Below are positions 62,526-64,000 of a DNA stretch of 64,000 nt, in pieces. Position 1 is the stretch's first letter, and each line of letters begins with the position of its first letter. Source of the stretch: Ramazzottius varieornatus (Eukaryota; Tardigrada; Eutardigrada; Parachela; Ramazzottiidae). The DNA lies in the NCBI GenBank assembly GCA_001949185.1, contig BDGG01000012.1, positions 948,035 through 1,012,034 of the forward strand, read 5' to 3'. A program made the position numbers and the translations under genes. Below the pieces are notes generated by a model, which was not told the origin of the DNA, ran no database searches, and saw only the letters and a program-made list of their open reading frames with translations.

Positions 62526-63943
62526 TCATAGCCTCGACATCAACTTCCTCAGAGTTTCTGGATTATTCTGACTAACGACTTTCAGTTCGTCTCGGCCTTT
62601 CTGCGTGCCCGCATTGACATGTTGTAGCCATCGTGTTTCAATATTATAGTCTATACAGTTCGTCAGTTCCTTATCAGAGTAGTCATTAACTAAAACAGGG
62701 ATGAAAGGGTCCATGACGGCCCATCCTTCTTCCCGCAGAAGATACCGCGGGAACTGATTTCCTCCACCGTCGAACCGAAGTGGTAGGTCCACAATACCCT
62801 TCCTGTCAATCGTGGTCACCACCACGCCGTTCTTCCAGTCATTCTTCAAGGTTTTCCTGAAGTGTAGAAACAGGGACAGACGGTCAGCAGGTACCGTTGT
62901 CTTGTCGACTTGCGGGATGGTCGTCGGGGTAAACAAGGCGTTCGCCACATCCATCACTACTGCCACTCTGTGGTCTGACTCGCTAACGATCCGCTTCAGC
63001 TCTTCAACCAACACGCCAATGCAGTCGTTGGCATATCGAGCCCGTTTAATGCCCACGTCGATGATGTCTGACAGAGGACTTCCGGCGGGCGTCTCTTCTC
63101 GTTTGGACCAGACGTAGGTCTTGTGTGTGACTAGCTTGGTGTTTGGCTGCCTTAGGTGTTCGCCGTTCTGCAGGAGGAAGTGCTGCAACCATTCCACACT
63201 GTCTAACGGAAGGTCAATTCGTCCCGGCTTGAACTTGGACTCTTGCACTTCCTTGTAACGCCGACTCCATATTGATATCTTTGGCACGTGAAGAAGGATG
63301 AAGCCTTCATCTTTGAAGAAATGTAGAAGGTGGGTTAGCGTGCACGTCCTTCCTGAGCCTTCTCGACCGTATATCACATACCTGCAACAAAACGCAGCTC
63401 TGAGGAGAACTCGAGGGAGAATACGAGAAAGACCGAAAAATGTTATAACAGCAGATACCTCACTACAGGATGAGCGAAGTTTGTGTTCTTGACATATTCC
63501 ATAACTTCCAGCGCTGGCTTGCGGATCATGATGGCCGATTCTTTAGCCAGCTCCCACTGAAATCGGAGATTTTGTAAAGTTCGATGGCGCATGTCGAATG
63601 CACCAGAGTTGGGTGACATGCCGTATATAACGTCGGACTGCTCTGGAGGAACGCAGTAGTAGAAACCTTCATGATCGAGCGTGTGCTCCCGCGGCCGAGT
63701 TATGGTCGTTCGCTTTGCATTCACCACCGGAAGGTGAGCTGGAACTGAGGTATCCACCAGAGGAGTGACTGACAGCTGCGCTGGACGATGATCGAAAAAG
63801 ACCGGATTCTGCGAGTTAGGCTGCGCTTGCTGGTAAGCGCAACCTGAAGAGAAGATCCATCGCCGCGAGGATGTCGAGACGTGAATCTTGGTCAAGCCGG
63901 TCAGCGTGTTTCTGAGACGCAGCCAGGACACCGAGGAGCGCAT
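62526..63943 (-). CDS. DAP3: Mitochondrial small ribosomal subunit protein DAP3 (mS29), 446 aa
   Basis: A GTP-binding protein of the mitochondrial 28S subunit, also called MRPS29. Exons in coding order: 63943-63459 and 63381-62526, phase 2. A basic, Ser/Arg-rich N-terminus (SSVSWLRLRNTLTG) fits a mitochondrial presequence. Conserved blocks: EVMEYVKNTNFAHPVVRYV, YGREGSGRT, LLHVPKISIW, SVEWLQHFL, KTYVWSKREETPAGSPL, GIKRARYANDCIGVLVEELKR, VAVVMDVANALF, FRKTLKNDW, DPFIPVLVNDYSDKE. The Walker A lysine (GxxGxGKT) is Arg here (63348-63350). The length is a little above human DAP3 (398). The ATG at 63943 was chosen because the upstream frame lacks another ATG and a splice-like site precedes it; a short 5' exon outside the window is possible. 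Confidence 0.93.
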
Positions 63944-64000
63944 CGTGAGGCTTACTACTTGCACCTACCGAAACATCCGAGTTTGGAAAACTTTATCACT

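Overview
The window is animal nuclear DNA. Genes are split by short GT-AG introns, many of 55-75 bases, and about twenty genes encode recognisable metazoan proteins. The best lineage clue is a large-subunit (clade II) catalase with a C-terminal DJ-1/PfpI-like domain at 33738-36429. This is a bacterial-type enzyme reported as horizontally acquired in tardigrades. Here it is split by six introns and sits between ordinary animal genes. I infer a tardigrade (Hypsibius/Ramazzottius-like) without proof; the exon models were built by hand from splice signals, frame and protein-family knowledge.

Layout. 1-3400: an orphan two-exon gene and a decayed tyrosine recombinase. 3394-4641: a DGAT2/MOGAT acyltransferase. 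4642-6843: non-coding, rich in miniature transposons. 6844-11985: a class I myosin. 12255-15899: a G9a/EHMT-type histone methyltransferase. 17311-26813: a minus-strand clan 2 cytochrome P450 array with two intact genes alternating with two pseudogenes. 27141-31859: RIOK3 (-) and HPDL (+), head to head. 33738-36429: catalase. 37550-41844: NAA40, a small unknown gene, MED21 and RPLP2. 42140-47659: aspartate dehydrogenase (-) and an SLC26A11-like anion transporter (+). 49145-57577: an AT-hook protein, a Fringe glycosyltransferase, an ENY2-like protein and a small coiled-coil protein. 58377-63943: a ZP-domain membrane protein, a compact KIAA0319-like membrane protein and mitochondrial ribosomal protein DAP3/MRPS29.

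The genes do not form one pathway. They are mostly housekeeping genes (chromatin, transcription, translation, ribosome maturation) plus a detoxification/oxidative-stress component (P450 array, catalase). Several neighbours are head to head with 0.7-1 kb between starts.

Two miniature-element families run through introns and intergenic DNA. One is a TA-flanked, pogo/Tigger-like family with CACGCACGA ends and remnants of a transposase DNA-binding domain. The other is an about 60-100 bp foldback repeat with CCAAGTGGCGCA arms, present in about a dozen copies. A third element with CTCCTCACGAC ends sits inside a P450 pseudogene. I found no tRNA, rRNA or CRISPR array.
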